64,000 nt of DNA from Phytophthora colocasiae (GCA_018806915.1 JAGKQI010000064.1:1590195-1654194); one strand, 5' to 3'. Numbered from the stretch's first letter, positions 19,766 to 31,836 are shown. Notes: generated from the letters alone by a model not told the origin. Program-made: numbers and translations.

Positions 19766-21535
19766 TCACACGATAACAGCAACAGCAACGCACCTCGTCA
19801 ACTGTGCTGAGAAACTGGCCGCAACCGGTACGAGTTCGAAGGCAATGATGTCCTTACTCTCTTCTCGGCCTTCGCATTGGAACGATTCAAGTACCTGTCG
19901 GAATTTCCGCGAGTTCTGAGCATCCAACTGCGGAGACTGACGCCCTACGCCAACGTTTTCTATGGTTTCACTGGCGTCGGTCGGGTCCTCACACGTTTGA
20001 AGCTGCATCCCGACGACGAAGAAGCTCGGATTCCACACACGATACAGCAGCGACGCCAGTGGCAACGAGTTCAGCATCACAACCGGCAACCACAGCAGGA
20101 GCGATAGAAGGACGATACTGCCGCGCACACCCGCGAAAAACACGAAGAACACAAAGTTGGTTGTCACGAGGAACACCAACACTGTGAAGAGCAGCGTGCC
20201 CAGCAGAAGCTGTCCGACGTCGTACTCGCACGTGTCCACTCGGTGTCGAAGCACATTGATCTTCTTGCCCAGGAAGAGCTTCGACAGGGACGAGAAGAGC
20301 CCGAACTGCAGGCGGTTGAGCTTAGCAAAATAGAGGAAGACCCAATGCGAGTGCCACGTCGCCAAGTTCACCAAATCGGTCACCAGCGACAATTGTAACG
20401 AGATGCCCATGCATCTGTATACCTGCAGGAACCATCCCAAGGAAATGTGACTCCCCAATGCCCAGAGATCCTCGAACAGGAAGCTCCACAGGCTCAGCCA
20501 CAAGAGAATTCCATTGCCTAGGATGGACGCCAGAGGCTTGTTCAGCTTGAAACCGGCAGGAGCGCCCATCAGCCATTCTACGTTTCCACGTAAAAGTTCT
20601 ACAAAAGAATTTGGAGACCTGATCAGTTGATCAGTAGAGAAGGAGATTACGTTAGATACGATAGAAGACAAGTTAAAACTTCCAACAACCTACATGTTCA
20701 TCTCTTGAAGGTCTGGTGGGCCTTGTCTACACGTGTAAGAGAGTATCAATTGACCAAGTGCCACGTCCAGTACTACGACACAGATCCAATTGAATACTTG
20801 CAGCACTTGTAGTTCTATAGAAGAAGCACTGTAGGTTAGTAGTGGCTAAAAGAAAGATGAACCAGTAGAAGAACTTACTTTCTTGGTGCGTTAGACGTCT
20901 CTCCTTGCTCAACAGGTAAAAATGCCTCAACCTCTTAGGGAAACTTGCTGCGTTGTGCAGTTGCTGAGCCAATACTGCTAGAAACGTCGACAGTTCCTAC
21001 AAATGAGAATCATACAAATATCAAACAAGCGTTCTGGAATCAGACGTAGAATTCTACAAGTTACCGCCAAACTCTTCCCACCACCAAGAAACAGCCACAA
21101 TGGAGTACGTATATCCTGGACAAGGTACTGAAAAGTGGTAGTCACTGCCAACAGCGCTGAGAACGGCAAGTAAAGGGAGTAGTACCCCACCGTCTCCAGT
21201 ATCCCAGCGACTGCTCCTCCTGAAGCCGCCACTGCTGTTGCCTCACTCGTGCAACTGGAGTGAAAATAATCCCCAATTTGGCGAAGATATTGGGGTGAGT
21301 GGAGCGTCTGGAAGTCCCCGAGCGCCACCACTTGAGCGTCGAACAGCACAACGCGACGCGATTTCGAGCTCTTCACGGGCAGCAGTTCGAGTCCAGCGGG
21401 AGAATTTTTCTCACCCAGTGATACAACGCACACAGCAGTAGGAGATAGACGACGGCATAAGTATAGTGCAGTCTGCTGGGATGTAGCGCCGGAGGACAAG
21501 TGCCGCGGCCAGTACACCACCTCGTACTCCTCCAT
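19766..21535 (-). CDS. PIGQ: GPI-GlcNAc transferase subunit PIG-Q/GPI1, four exons
   Basis: PIG-Q/GPI1 is a subunit of the ER complex that starts GPI-anchor synthesis by adding GlcNAc to phosphatidylinositol. Exons 21535-21065, 20996-20879, 20814-20694 and 20618-19766 splice at GT-AG sites with consistent phases to give 520 residues. Key family features are NWICVVVLDVALGQLI in exon 3 and VEWLMGAPAGFKLNKPL in exon 4, followed by repeated hydrophobic segments as expected for a multi-pass ER protein. The exon 3 acceptor at 20815 was chosen over an earlier AG because that one would create an immediate stop. The last ten or so residues are less certain. The gene is head to head with a small membrane-protein gene, with 75 bp between starts. 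Confidence 0.88.
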
Positions 21536-21610
21536 CAGTCTATCTAATTCTAGTTCAACCTACAGTATAGATCGGATTCATCCTATAGAATAAAGCTACA
21601 ATTCTTCGCG

Positions 21611-22327
21611 ATGGAGGACGAGTTGATCGCGCAGCGCGATGCGGCCATCGCCGTGACGAAGGAGCTCCAGAGGCAACTGCAAACACACAGGGAAGAGGTG
21701 GAGAGGACCTTCGAACGTCGCACACTCAACGCTGAGCGACTGCGGCTTCATGCAGAGGAGAAACTTCGACGAGCAGTGGAAGATCGCGACTGGAGCGAGA
21801 GCTGTTGTCGACGGTTGCTGGCTCTGGCTCTGTTTCTTGGTTGTAGTGGGGCTGTGGTGGGTTGGGTGGTTGGATTGCTGGTGCTTCTTGCAGTGGGTGA
21901 ACCGCTTGTGGGTTTTCTGTTGGTGCTGCCTGGGATGGCAATGGGGACGTTGACAGGACTAGCAGTGGCCAAAGCGAAGATCCAGTTGGAGAGCAGACGT
22001 CGAGATGCTAAGAACAGAGACGCCAGACGTCACTCAGAGGTGGAGATGGCGGTGAGTAGTGGAATAGCAGAGCAGGACGACCCATTGGAGCCTCTGGAAG
22101 ATGTTCCAGGCTTAGAGGAAAAGGATTCAAGGCAGGTTAGAAGGAGAACGATGGAAGGAGAAGAAGAGGAACAAGAGGAAAGACCCACGTCGCTGCTGGG
22201 TATGGGCTGGAATGCGGCGTGGTTCACGCTGCAGACGTCCATGGACATTGCGGTGGGTCTTTATCACGGAGGAGACTACGTGCGAGGTATCCTGTACCCG
22301 CCCAACGAGAGCAAGAAGAAGCAGTAG
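21611..22327 (+). CDS. Small coiled-coil membrane protein, unknown
   Basis: This 238-residue protein starts with about 65 residues of charged helix (QRDAAIAVTKELQRQLQTH onward) likely to form a coiled coil. Two hydrophobic segments follow at about 70-125 (LLALALFLGCSGAVVGWVVG, then FLLVLPGMAMGTLTGLA). The tail is acidic and Glu-rich and ends KKKQ, a possible ER-retrieval-like dilysine context. I do not recognise a family. It shares a 75-bp promoter region with PIGQ, so co-expression is plausible. A single exon fits the whole frame. Confidence 0.6.
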   Translation: MEDELIAQRDAAIAVTKELQRQLQTHREEVERTFERRTLNAERLRLHAEEKLRRAVEDRDWSESCCRRLLALALFLGCSGAVVGWVVGLLVLLAVGEPLVGFLLVLPGMAMGTLTGLAVAKAKIQLESRRRDAKNRDARRHSEVEMAVSSGIAEQDDPLEPLEDVPGLEEKDSRQVRRRTMEGEEEEQEERPTSLLGMGWNAAWFTLQTSMDIAVGLYHGGDYVRGILYPPNESKKKQ

Positions 22328-23321
22328 CACACAAGCGTTTGTCAGGGTCTCGGCAGCTTCTAACAGAGTGTTGAATTCCAAGTACTGCTGCTGTAGGCTG
22401 TTTTCACTGCTGACCTTTGTGCCTATGACGCTAGCAGCGAACCAACATCACATGTCGATGCCTCGTTCCGTTGACTCATGTGTCTTGCCTCGTACTGTAC
22501 CTGTAGGCGTTCGCTGCCTGCCAGTCCCGTAGAGAGCGTGAAGCGTACAGGGATGCTGACCGAGGGTATCCACATAGAGGCTTTCCTTCGCTCGCTCCTA
22601 AGCAGCCAAGTCAGAGCTTTGTTGGCTGATCTCACGCGCCATCAATGGAGCCGTCAATGCCTCAAGGATCGGCAGTGCGTGCAGACGACAGTTCTCGTCG
22701 TAGAATTGCAATGGATCAGCGCACTTCGACACCCTTCTCGAATGCCGTCGCGATCTGCTACTTCCTCGCGCATTCAGGACCAATCAGGCCCCCCCCCTCT
22801 CTCTCTCGAATCACCTTGGCCAAGATCAAGTACACGTGTGTCCTGCAAGGAGCTTCTTGTACTACATGTACTAGAGCGCTGGTGTTTGCTGCTTGCTGTG
22901 CCTGTGCGTTTGGTTCCTCCACTGCTGGATGGCTTCGCTGTTGCCCGCCATATGGGGTCTCGGTCAAGGCGCATTGATCCGACCTTGTCCAGCTGTCCTA
23001 GGAGCAGATGGCCCTGTGGCTCGGAGCTGTCGACGCTAACGCGATGCGGCACTTGGGCAACGCGCTATTCCCGCACTGGAGCAAGCGCTCGTTGTGTTTC
23101 ACGGCAGCAAAGTAGCTACCGGTGGTTGATGGAGGGCACAGACGAAGGAGACCAACAGCAGAATTGTCAATAGGTTATATGTTACATTTTATCTACAAGT
23201 GGCCAAGCCTTCGCCTCCTAAGCCGCTGCAGTGCTCTGGGTGGTGAGCTCTGCTAAGTAGATTCGCATGCATAAGGTATCTCACACATTTGGTTGGTCAC
23301 TCGCTCGGTTTTGCTCCAGAC
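22328..23321. other. Unassigned region, possible unrecognised spliced gene
   Basis: No frame is convincing throughout. A plausible terminal exon on the plus strand follows an acceptor near 23000 (EQMALWLGAVDANAMRHLGNALF) and stops at about 23114. An upstream open stretch reads FLRSLLSSQVRALLADLTRH near 22580-22640. They may belong to one gene, but I could not find a secure join. A short C/CT run lies at about 22790-22806. Confidence 0.25.
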
Positions 23322-24383
23322 TTACAAAGCGAGGTCGCTCACACCGGAAGGGCTGGACTCCTTGGGCATCTCCGGCTTGACTTCGCTCGAGTATGCATTG
23401 GAGCTTGGAGTCGAGAAGTCTGACGAGATCTCGAACGGCACGAGGCTGAACTCGACGGAAGTCACGACGTTGTCATCGTCCATGAGCACTGACGCCATCA
23501 GAGTGAGCATCACGACGTTATTACCCGGGCCCTGCGCTTGAACGATGGCACTGATAGGCTTCATGTTGCTGCTAACCGACTGCACAACAGCGTCAAGCTT
23601 GCCGTTGTCCAGACAGAGGCTGGCACGCAGCATGTTGGTGTCCATGAGGTTTTCCTCCGTCAGGCCAGTCTGAGCCAGGAAAGCGGGGTTCACCGCCAGC
23701 ATCTGCATGTTCAGGTCCGTCACGAGGCGAGGAGTCGACGACTGGTCGAAGCACCGTTTGAAGACAGCGTCCATGTGACCACCCGTCTGCGCTTGCGAGC
23801 GGAAGCCGTCTGCCTGCTTCTCGGCGCGCTCAGCCTTCTGCTTGGCGATGAGGAGGTTGCTACGCAGCATACCAATGTAGTGGTACGTGTTGTCCAAAAT
23901 CGACTGTTTGTTCTTCTTGGACTGCACGCCAGCCTCGTCCAGCAGCGTCTTGAGCTGGTTGATGCGGTCGTTCAGCTTGAACATGCGCTTCTTCTCCTTC
24001 ATGTTGAGCTCCTCACGCGAGCGCTTGGATCCAGCGTGTGAAGGGGTACCCGAGCCGCCCGAGTTGTAGTCCGTGGACACGTGCAGCATCTGCGCCGTCA
24101 TTGGCGGGGGAGCGTAGTACTGCCCCGGGTGCTGCATGTTCATCATGATTGGCTCATGGTCGAACTCGTTCTGCTGCTGGTGCTGCGGGGTCTGCGTTTG
24201 GTGCTGCGGCGTCATGTTGTTCGGGTGCACGAGTTGCTGGAAGTTGTGCATCCCCTGACTGTGGTAGCCTCCAGCGTGGCCGTTGTCCAAGGCCGCCCCG
24301 AACAGCTTGGGGCGTTCCCCACTGTGTTGGTGGTGGGGTGCCTGTGCCTGGTAGTGCGAGTATCCGTAGTCGTTCTGCAGCAT
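23322..24383 (-). CDS. bHLH-PAS transcription regulator
   Basis: This 353-residue nuclear protein starts at MLQNDYGYSH; the frame is open 40 codons further upstream, but those codons look like 5' leader. Residues 1-115 are rich in Gln, His, Pro and Met, typical of an activation region. Residues about 120-178 form a basic helix-loop-helix: KRSREELNMKEKKRMFKLND is the basic part and helix 1, and KNKQSILDNTYHYIGMLRS is helix 2. A PAS-like segment follows at about 203-310 (MDAVFKRCFDQSSTPRLVTD, then NPAFLAQTGLTEENLM). The C-terminus is Ser/Pro-rich. DNA binding as a dimer is inferred from the fold. The long GC-rich upstream region to 26.5 kb probably includes its promoter and leader. Confidence 0.8.
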   Translation of the reverse strand: MLQNDYGYSHYQAQAPHHQHSGERPKLFGAALDNGHAGGYHSQGMHNFQQLVHPNNMTPQHQTQTPQHQQQNEFDHEPIMMNMQHPGQYYAPPPMTAQMLHVSTDYNSGGSGTPSHAGSKRSREELNMKEKKRMFKLNDRINQLKTLLDEAGVQSKKNKQSILDNTYHYIGMLRSNLLIAKQKAERAEKQADGFRSQAQTGGHMDAVFKRCFDQSSTPRLVTDLNMQMLAVNPAFLAQTGLTEENLMDTNMLRASLCLDNGKLDAVVQSVSSNMKPISAIVQAQGPGNNVVMLTLMASVLMDDDNVVTSVEFSLVPFEISSDFSTPSSNAYSSEVKPEMPKESSPSGVSDLAL

Positions 24384-26576
24384 GTTTTGAGGCGGAGAGA
24401 GGTGCGTGCAGTGAGGTGAGCGGCCGAGTGAGTGACGAGCTGCTGGCTGCTGGCTGCTGCTGCTGGGCAAGTGAGTGGGACGCGGCCAAATAGGAAATGA
24501 CAATCTGGCAGACAGCAGCTGGTAGAGGCGGCGCCTCCAGTAGCCTCTTCAAATCGATCGTTCCGTTTAAACGGGGGAACGGCCTTACCGTCTTATCGCG
24601 AAGCCTCTACAGACAAGAAAGCGAGGGCGGCTAAATTCTTCCAAGGAGGACTAGGGGCTGGGCAATTCACTCTTGTGGGGCCGTCGCAACTGATGCAGAG
24701 CGAGGCGCGAGGCGATTACCTGGTGCAGATGCTGGTGGCGTGCAAACGCACGACACGACGTCCTCATCCGCGGCGGAAAGGAAGCAGCGCCGTGTTTTTG
24801 ATGTGATGTAGAGCAAAAGGCCTAAAGTGCATCCTCTGCCCATGGAGAGCTTTTAGAGAGCAGGTCAGGCTCCTGCGTTGACGGGCACTGGACTTGATGC
24901 CGACTTCCCCATCCTGCACGCAAGCTCCAAGAGCTTCACAGCGCACCCATGCAAGTTCTGCTTCAAGGTGCCATTTCCCCCTGACAGATTACCAAGCTGC
25001 TGCGTGCGTGTTAGCACGGGGCACGGACTAGACGTCGCGGCCAGTATTCGTCGCCTAGACTTTCTTCAGAGCTCGGTGTGGGCGAGGCTCGCTCCTGATG
25101 GCCGTGAACAGCTGCCTGAGACTACCAAAATCGACAATCCACCCTCGCGTGGGCTGGTAAACTACGCGCGGCACCAGCCGGCACCGGCAGCACATGGGGC
25201 AGGTATTTTGGTATGCTGCAAAAGGAGACAACGAGGCAGAGAGCTCTTCGCAGTGACGCTGTACAAGAAGTATGTACATGTGCGAGATTTTCAAGCGGTG
25301 CCTCGCCATTGACGATGCCATTGCCATCACTAGGGTTTGCTGGCCTCAGTCCAGCGAGGCGAATTTCCGACATTGTGGCGACTGCCGATCTCGCAGGATG
25401 GCCCTGACATCGCGGCGCGCCTACGTCACGCACGTACCCCGTGTTGCTCTTGGCGACCGATAAGAGAGCCCTTTAACGCGGCTCGGCAGCTGCTTTCGGC
25501 GAGCTGCTGTTTGAGGGCCCTGTGAGTCAGCGGGCGCACGGAGAGTGACCGCTTTGCCGCCGCACCGCTTGATCGCCTTGCATAGAGCAGCCCTACGGCC
25601 AGAACAGGTGGCCGCGGCCACGCGAGGACGCGAGCGCCACCCGCCAGACGATTGCCATGCGCACTGTTCGAGAAGCGATTCGGGCTCTGTTGACGCCGTG
25701 CGTCTAAAGACGATGGCACCGCGCGCTTCTTCTCTGTCGAGCGCTGCTGACGCCACTACGCTGTATTGGGCGCCAGCAGCTCCGGATAGCTGTTCCCGTC
25801 CCCGTTGCTCGCTTTCGCGCTGCTTCGTGCGGGCTTCACACCACCATACTGCTCGAGGTCGGAACCAGACGTTGCAGTGTTAATTTATTGACACTTTCCT
25901 TGTCAACGCAGCGAGCAGACATGCCACAGTGAAGCCATTGCGCTTTCTGCTCGGGAACGGATGCAGTTCGTCTGTCGTCGATCGATGTCACGGCTTCAAG
26001 CTGCTCTGTATCACATGCGCAGAGCCTGTGTGATACAATTCAGCTAGTCAGACTTGCAACGGCAACTACCGGCAGCTATCTGCTGGTAGCCGTTGGGTCT
26101 CATTGAGACGGCCAAGGTGGCCTGATAGTTGCGGCGAGGAATGGCGTGAGCCGGAGCATCCAACGCCAAGCAGCAGCAAAGCTGAAGTGCACGTACAGTA
26201 AGTAGATCATTGAAGCCACACTTCAGTACTGTTCGCCAGCACGCTTGCCTATACGGTACTGACAGTAATATACATCTTGCTGCATGGGCCAGCCTTGACT
26301 TCTGCGTGGCCGTAAGCATGTACATGTAGTGTATCCATCGTGTCAACTTGTCGCTGCATTGTGTACAATGCTACGGCGAGACAAGCAACTTCAACCCGTA
26401 TGGATCTGAATTGTGCCACGACAAGATCCACCGAACAGGACCATGACAAATAAACTCATTCCTCCCATTTCATGCGGGACTATTTACACGTCAAAGCCCC
26501 AGTAAGTGTTGTAGTTCCATTTCGACGGTGTTTTTTTTCGGTGCACCATTACAAGTGCACATACAGTAGTAGCAGT
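24384..26576. other. Long non-coding stretch
   Basis: About 2.2 kb without a supportable gene. The first part is GC-rich and is probably leader and promoter of the bHLH-PAS gene. Many overlapping short frames occur in all directions, as expected from GC-rich non-coding DNA. No RNA gene or repeat was recognised. Confidence 0.4.
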
Positions 26577-29372
26577 CTACTGCACGTGAAGCGCATGCTC
26601 ATCCAAGACGACAACCAAGAACCGGTTGTGTGAGGGCATGGGTGTGCGCAGCCACTCCTCCTTACCGGAAGCGGATGCCACCGAGTCCAGCAGCTCCAGC
26701 TCGAACGACAGTTGGTCCAACGCGCGCAACTCGAGCACCGTATCCACTCGCGAGACGCGCCTCTTATTATCGTATAGTAACACCTTTGTTGGTGTGGTCT
26801 CTCGTCGGATGGCGGCGCTCTCGTCAGAACTAGCCGACAAAACCACAAGTCGCAGAGCCACTAAACTGTCATGGCTCACGTTAGCATTTACTTGATACAC
26901 ACCGCCTTTTACGACAGTAATGGACCGCATCAACCCGCTGTCAGACACATTGCTGGGCTGGAAGAAGGGCTCCGCGATCTCATCGACATTTTTCCACTCG
27001 ACAACATACTTGCGCGTAGCGGCTGCTGTTCCTGGTTGAAGGAGAGATGTACCCCCATGACCAGAGCCGGCAGCAATCAGTGCTCGGCATGGCTGGAACG
27101 ACGACATCCAGTCAGAATACGCAAATACCCACCTCCTGGCACGATCTCGGTTGCGCTTGTCCGTCTCCTGGGCCTGAACAAGATCGGCGGTCTTCACTTG
27201 GACAAGTTTTGCCACGCGGCGCTCGATCTCCTCACTGCTTTGTTGTTCCTGAACTCGCGAATTCTGAGCTGTCATTCTCGCTCTCACCTGTTCCTCAACC
27301 TGCTGCACCAGAGTTCGTTCGTTCTCCTCTTCTTGCTGGCGGAGCTGCTCGCACAGATTATCCCGGTCACTCTGAACGAGGGTAAGTTGCTCTCTCAAAT
27401 TCTCCACTTCCTTAGAGAGCTGCTGAACTCGCTGCTCTGCAGGGACCAACTTCAACGGGAAATTGTGCAGAACTTCGAAAAGGTCCAAGTTCGGGTACGC
27501 CACGACCATCGTCCATCCGTCACCTCCATCGGCTTCCGCGGGGCCTTTCTCCGCAGTAGACATCACCAGCTTTACTTCCCCCTTCTCGAACGTAGTTTTG
27601 GAATCCGCTGTTGCCTTTGGCTCTGGTCCTACGATCACCTCTGCATTAGGCTGACTACTCAAGCATCGAAACAGCGCAGTCAGGACAGCGCGAGTTGGCA
27701 CACGAATGTCTGGATCTGCACCTGGTAGCTCCCTGACATCAACAAAGCTATACTCGCGCTGCTCGTGCGATGACAAATTCTTCACCCAAATCGTATGAAG
27801 TGGCGGTTTGTCCGAGGACACGGATACCCGGATGTGATATTTGTTCTTGCAATCAGGAGGTAGCACCACTTGCGTTAGCTCCATAGACATATCTGATGAA
27901 GAGTCCTCATGACCAACATCGCTTCTCTTGCTATCAGAAGGATGTGATGTGGGTGCTGCAGTAACATCGTTTAATGGAGAGAGAGGCGGGTGTGGTGTGG
28001 CTGACACTGCGGGGGCAGCGCGGCAGTCGGCCGTTCCTGAGGTCGATCGCACCGGTGGAGCTGCATCTTTTTGTTGTACTGGAGAATCTGGCGGCGGGCT
28101 GCCAGCCGTTGCTGGCGAAGACCGGACGCTGTTTGCCCGGGAGTGCACCCTTGACGGTGGCCGACGTGGTGGAGACTCTCCATACAGGTCGACCCCCAAA
28201 TCGAAGCTGTTGTCATCGTTTTCACCCAAGTTTCCGCCTTGAGTAGTCTTGGTGGTGTTCTCCAGCAAATTTCTTGGTGCGGACCTCACTTTCTTGGCAA
28301 CTAATCTGGTTTTCCCTTTCGTGGGCCCGGAATATTTATGTTTGCCATGGTGTGAACTTGCATTGCGGGGCCCTGTTGGATTCTTCCCAGTATCGTTCAC
28401 ACGCCATCTCCCTGATGTCTGCATCACCCTGCTGCGCTTCCTCTGAGACGTCGTCAAAAGAGGCCGTGGACCCTTGTGTTTCTGTTCCAATTTCTTCACA
28501 TCCTTATCACCAGAAGTGTCTCCATCTTTAGCTTCAAACTTGGCCTTGACTTCCCCATTCATCTCCCGTTTGCTTCCTCGAAAAGCTGCATCCGATCGAG
28601 CATTACCAAGTTCTGAATCACCCTCTGAGTCTTCTCCCTCATCTTTCTCTGACTCTGACGACGAGTCTTCCCCCGTTTCCTCGTCATCGCCTTCATCCTC
28701 TTCTTGGTCAAACCCTCCTCGAGTATCTCCCTCCGACCGCTCTTCTTCACTACTGCTAGCGCTGTCTTTAGGAAGCCCAGCAGTATCATTTCTCGTATCA
28801 TCATCGCTTGATTCGGAGGCCAATGCGATGGGGTTCTGCGCTGAGCTACCCACCTTCATCTTGGTCGGCTGCCGTCGACGCCGCTTGCGCTCGAAAGTAT
28901 CATCATCGCTACTTTCACTCTTCATATCAGCGGTGACTGCACTAGACCTGGCGCTGCTACTACTGCGCGTGCTTTGCTTGGCTCTCGCCACTCCATTGGC
29001 AGGAAGTGGCTGCATCACTATCGTCTCTTCTCCAAAGATCCTCCTTTTTCGTGCATACGCCACGAGCTCTGCTTCGCCCAGAAAGTAGTCAATACCCCGT
29101 TTGTGTGCCTTGTTCCTTGGGTTTTTGCCTGGTTTAATGTAGTAATGATCGTAGCTCAGCTCTGGTCCAGCAGTGGCTCGCCATCCCTCCTTCGTGAAGA
29201 AATACTGCTTGACATCTTTGAAGTTATACACACCATAGGAGAGTTCTTGTAAAAGAAGGTAGCAGCATAGAAAGGAGGGAGGGCGGCGTCAACAACATTA
29301 AAAGCTTTGCGTCGTCATGGAAAGCAAGGGGCTCGACTCACCGTGGCGCTTCCGTCGTTCCTCGGGGTCCAT
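26577..29372 (-). CDS. Coiled-coil protein with C1q-like end, two exons
   Basis: A 31-base first exon (29372-29342, MDPEERRKRH) splices over a GT-AG intron (29341-29246) to exon 2 (29245-26577), giving 899 residues. The join reads LSYGVYNFKDVKQYFF in phase; without it the frame has no ATG at its start. The N-terminal module of about 75 residues (GWRATAG, YYIKPGKNPRNKAHKRG, DYFLGEAELVAYARK) is distinct but I cannot name it securely. Residues of about 90-440 are a low-complexity acidic, Ser and Lys/Arg-rich region, as in nuclear proteins. A coiled coil follows (VQQLSKEVENLREQL and QVEEQVRARM). The last 160 residues look like a beta-sandwich of the C1q/TNF type (GLMRSITVVKGGVYQVNANV). Role unknown, probably nuclear. 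It is head to head with the ELMO gene. Confidence 0.7.
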
Positions 29373-29579
29373 TTTTGCTGATGGGAATGCTTATTGGTTG
29401 ACAATTAAATCATAATACAGTGGAGCGTCAAGTAGCTGCGCCATTAAATTATATATTCCTGAATAATATATACTTTCACAAATGATGCGGTTTAACAAGT
29501 TCTAATGTTGAAGCGGAGATGGCTACATCAATAAGAATTTCGACCAATCCTGATCCATTTTTGCATTGCCCTATCTTCT

Positions 29580-30832
29580 ATGGACGCGACTCGGCCACTA
29601 CTAGCTGGTGACACTGGCGATGACGAAGAAGTGGGCGATCGCTCTCCTGACTGCTTGTCCAGGTACCTTTCAGCTGGTAGCAATGCGAATTTAGCCAATG
29701 GTACAACACTACACAACGGACATTTCACCTCAAGCGAACGCAAAGGAGACGAAGAGGTGGATGAGGACAAGAAACTGCTGTGTTGCCGTCCTTGCAGCCA
29801 ATGGCCGTGCTGGAAGTGGGCCTTCCCGGATCGTATCGTTGACTACGAGGACTTTGCCACGTCAGCTCAGATGGGAGAGATCTACGTCCTACGACAGGCA
29901 GCACGAGAGCAGTTTGACTCTTCACTACCAGGTACTGAAAGAAACTTTCATCAGTCACTGGGAGAGTCTGACACGAATATCTATGGAGCAGAGGATGACG
30001 ATATGCTACAGCATTTGTGGAGCGGACTGTTCCCTACGTTGCCTTACGAAGGACGTGTCAATGTGCGCTGGCGTGATGTGGGCTTCCAAGTAGGCTGTTG
30101 TTATGGTCTCTTATAACAACTAACCGTTCGAGAACTAACTTGAAGATACGATTTTATAATGACAGAACGATGATCCGGCGTCAGATCTCCGCACATCCGG
30201 TCGACTAGCCATTCGGATGCTGCTCTACTTCTCGGACCACCTCAACGATGAATTTAAGGTTAATCGGCCACATATCTGCTTCAAATGTTGTCTTTTATGA
30301 CGCCCACTCACTGTGCGGTGTTGCTGGCATCTTGCAGCGTATGCTACGTGAGAATCGCTTCCCTGTGTGTCTGTGCGCGCTGAATCTACTGGAAATGTTG
30401 CTGTGCCACTTGAAACTGAAGGAGCCACTCCCGCTTGTTTGTCCATGTTGCGGCACGGAGAACGCCGAGCTTGAGACATCGCGGCAACCCAGTCGAACAC
30501 ATCCAGAGTTGCGCGGGTTTGCAGCACTTATGGGCGATGCGTCCTCACTCGCATCGTCAGCGTTCTCTCATCAACTAGCGTGTGCAGAGGGCGGACCAGC
30601 AGAGATCGCACTCGCGCACGTGTTCGCGCACTCGTTACTGGTCATGGACGCCGTGTGGAAGCAACAACTACAGCGAGATCCAACCACCACATTGATGCAC
30701 TTCCGTGAAGCTCTCGTTGAGACACGAGTGCGTGTTGTGGCTTTCCTTTCTCGTCTGCGCATGCCCCTCACTCTGACTGAGCTCGATGTATGGGGCTATC
30801 GGCAAAGAGCACGGTGCCGCAGCTTAGCATAG
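29580..30832 (+). CDS. ELMO-domain protein, three exons
   Basis: ELMO/CED-12 domain proteins regulate small GTPases (Arl GAPs or Rac GEF partners). Exons 29580-30089, 30166-30258 and 30338-30832 join in phase 0 to give 365 residues. The signature is LWSGLFPTLPYEGRVNVRWR, with DVGFQ, then NDDPASDLRTSGRLAIRMLLYF across the first splice. This is the core ELMO motif (W..lGFQ..dP..D.R..G.l.l..L.yF). The second splice continues with NRFPVCLCALNLLEMLL. The N-terminal 70 residues are acidic and Ser-rich with a Cys cluster (CCRPCSQWPCW) that might be lipid-modified. The length suits ELMOD-type Arl GAPs rather than the longer ELMO1 type. Which GTPase it acts on cannot be seen. Confidence 0.88.
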
Positions 30833-30897
30833 ATACTGTATGTCAGTTTTTGCATTAGGTAGTACTTCAGAAGTAGCTAACAAACTTACACCAGATA

Positions 30898-31836
30898 TTA
30901 CTTGACGTTCCAGTCAATAGGCTCCTTGCCATGCTCTTTGAGGTAGCTATTGGCACGCGAAAAGCATTTAGAGCCCAGGAAAGGGGCGTTTGTCTTGGTA
31001 GCGCCAAGTGGTGACGGGTGCGAAGAGCGAACCACAAGGTGACGCTTAGTGTCGATCAGTGCGCCTTTTTCCTGTGCAGGTTTCCCCCAGAGCAGGAACA
31101 CGACGTTGGAGGCGTCCTTGTTGACCTTGGAGATGATGGCGTCTGTAAGCTGCTCCCACCCGCGCTTTTTGTGAGAGTTAGCCTCACCTCGCCGCACTGT
31201 GAGCACTGTATTGAGGAGGAGAACTCCCTGTCGACTCCAGCAGGACAAACATCCGTGGGTAGGACGAGCAATGTCCACATCGTTCATGGCCTCCTTGTAG
31301 ATATTCTTGAGACTTGGGGGAGGCGGAATTCCATGACGCACCGAGAAACTCAGTCCATGCGCTTGTTGTGGTCCGTGGTACGGGTCCTGACCAAGAATCA
31401 CCACTTTGAGGTCGGAGAAGGCGCAGTCTCGTAATGCTGCGAAAACGTCCTCTGGAGGCGGATAAATGGTCTTCTTGCGGCCTTCCTCGCCCTCCAGAAA
31501 CCTCGCCAGCGCCTGGAATGAACTGCGCGCGAATTCTTTCTGTAGCAGATCGAACCACGACTGGTGCATGAGAGAGCGCAGCTGTATCGTCTTTTGCAGC
31601 GAGATAAAACTCGTTACGAGGGCTGCTTCGCTCTGGCCATCGTCCTCCTGAACCTCTTCTTGTTGCTCATCCTCCTGCTTTTCATCGCCGATAGAGCTCC
31701 TATCTTTCTCGGCTATAGTTGTGCTAACCTCAGCTGGCTTTGGCTTGTCGGAATCTGCTTCACCAGGCGCCGTTCGAAGCTTCTTGGCTGGCGGTTGAGT
31801 CGCGAAGAACGAGCGGATGTCTCGCATGCCTACCAT
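30898..31836 (-). CDS. UNG: Uracil-DNA glycosylase (UNG family 1)
   Basis: The enzyme removes uracil from DNA in base-excision repair. From the Met at 31836 it has 312 residues; the frame is open a further 30 codons, but MVGMRDIRSFF at this start is a PIP-box-like PCNA-binding motif as at the start of human UNG2, so I prefer it (31827 is also possible). An acidic linker follows, then the catalytic core: GQDPYHGPQQAHGLSFSV with the catalytic Asp near residue 151, LLLNTVLTVRRGEANSH, VVFLLWGKPAQ, and the uracil and DNA intercalation loop SSHPSPLGA. All key motifs are intact. It ends 66 bp from the convergent ELMO gene, and the large retroelement lies about 570 bp upstream. Confidence 0.93.
   Translation of the reverse strand: MVGMRDIRSFFATQPPAKKLRTAPGEADSDKPKPAEVSTTIAEKDRSSIGDEKQEDEQQEEVQEDDGQSEAALVTSFISLQKTIQLRSLMHQSWFDLLQKEFARSSFQALARFLEGEEGRKKTIYPPPEDVFAALRDCAFSDLKVVILGQDPYHGPQQAHGLSFSVRHGIPPPPSLKNIYKEAMNDVDIARPTHGCLSCWSRQGVLLLNTVLTVRRGEANSHKKRGWEQLTDAIISKVNKDASNVVFLLWGKPAQEKGALIDTKRHLVVRSSHPSPLGATKTNAPFLGSKCFSRANSYLKEHGKEPIDWNVK

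Noticed and set aside
22478..23173. 231-codon plus-strand ORF as a gene
   Set aside because: Ser/Arg/Pro-rich with low-complexity runs; only short stretches look protein-like and they sit in different frames.
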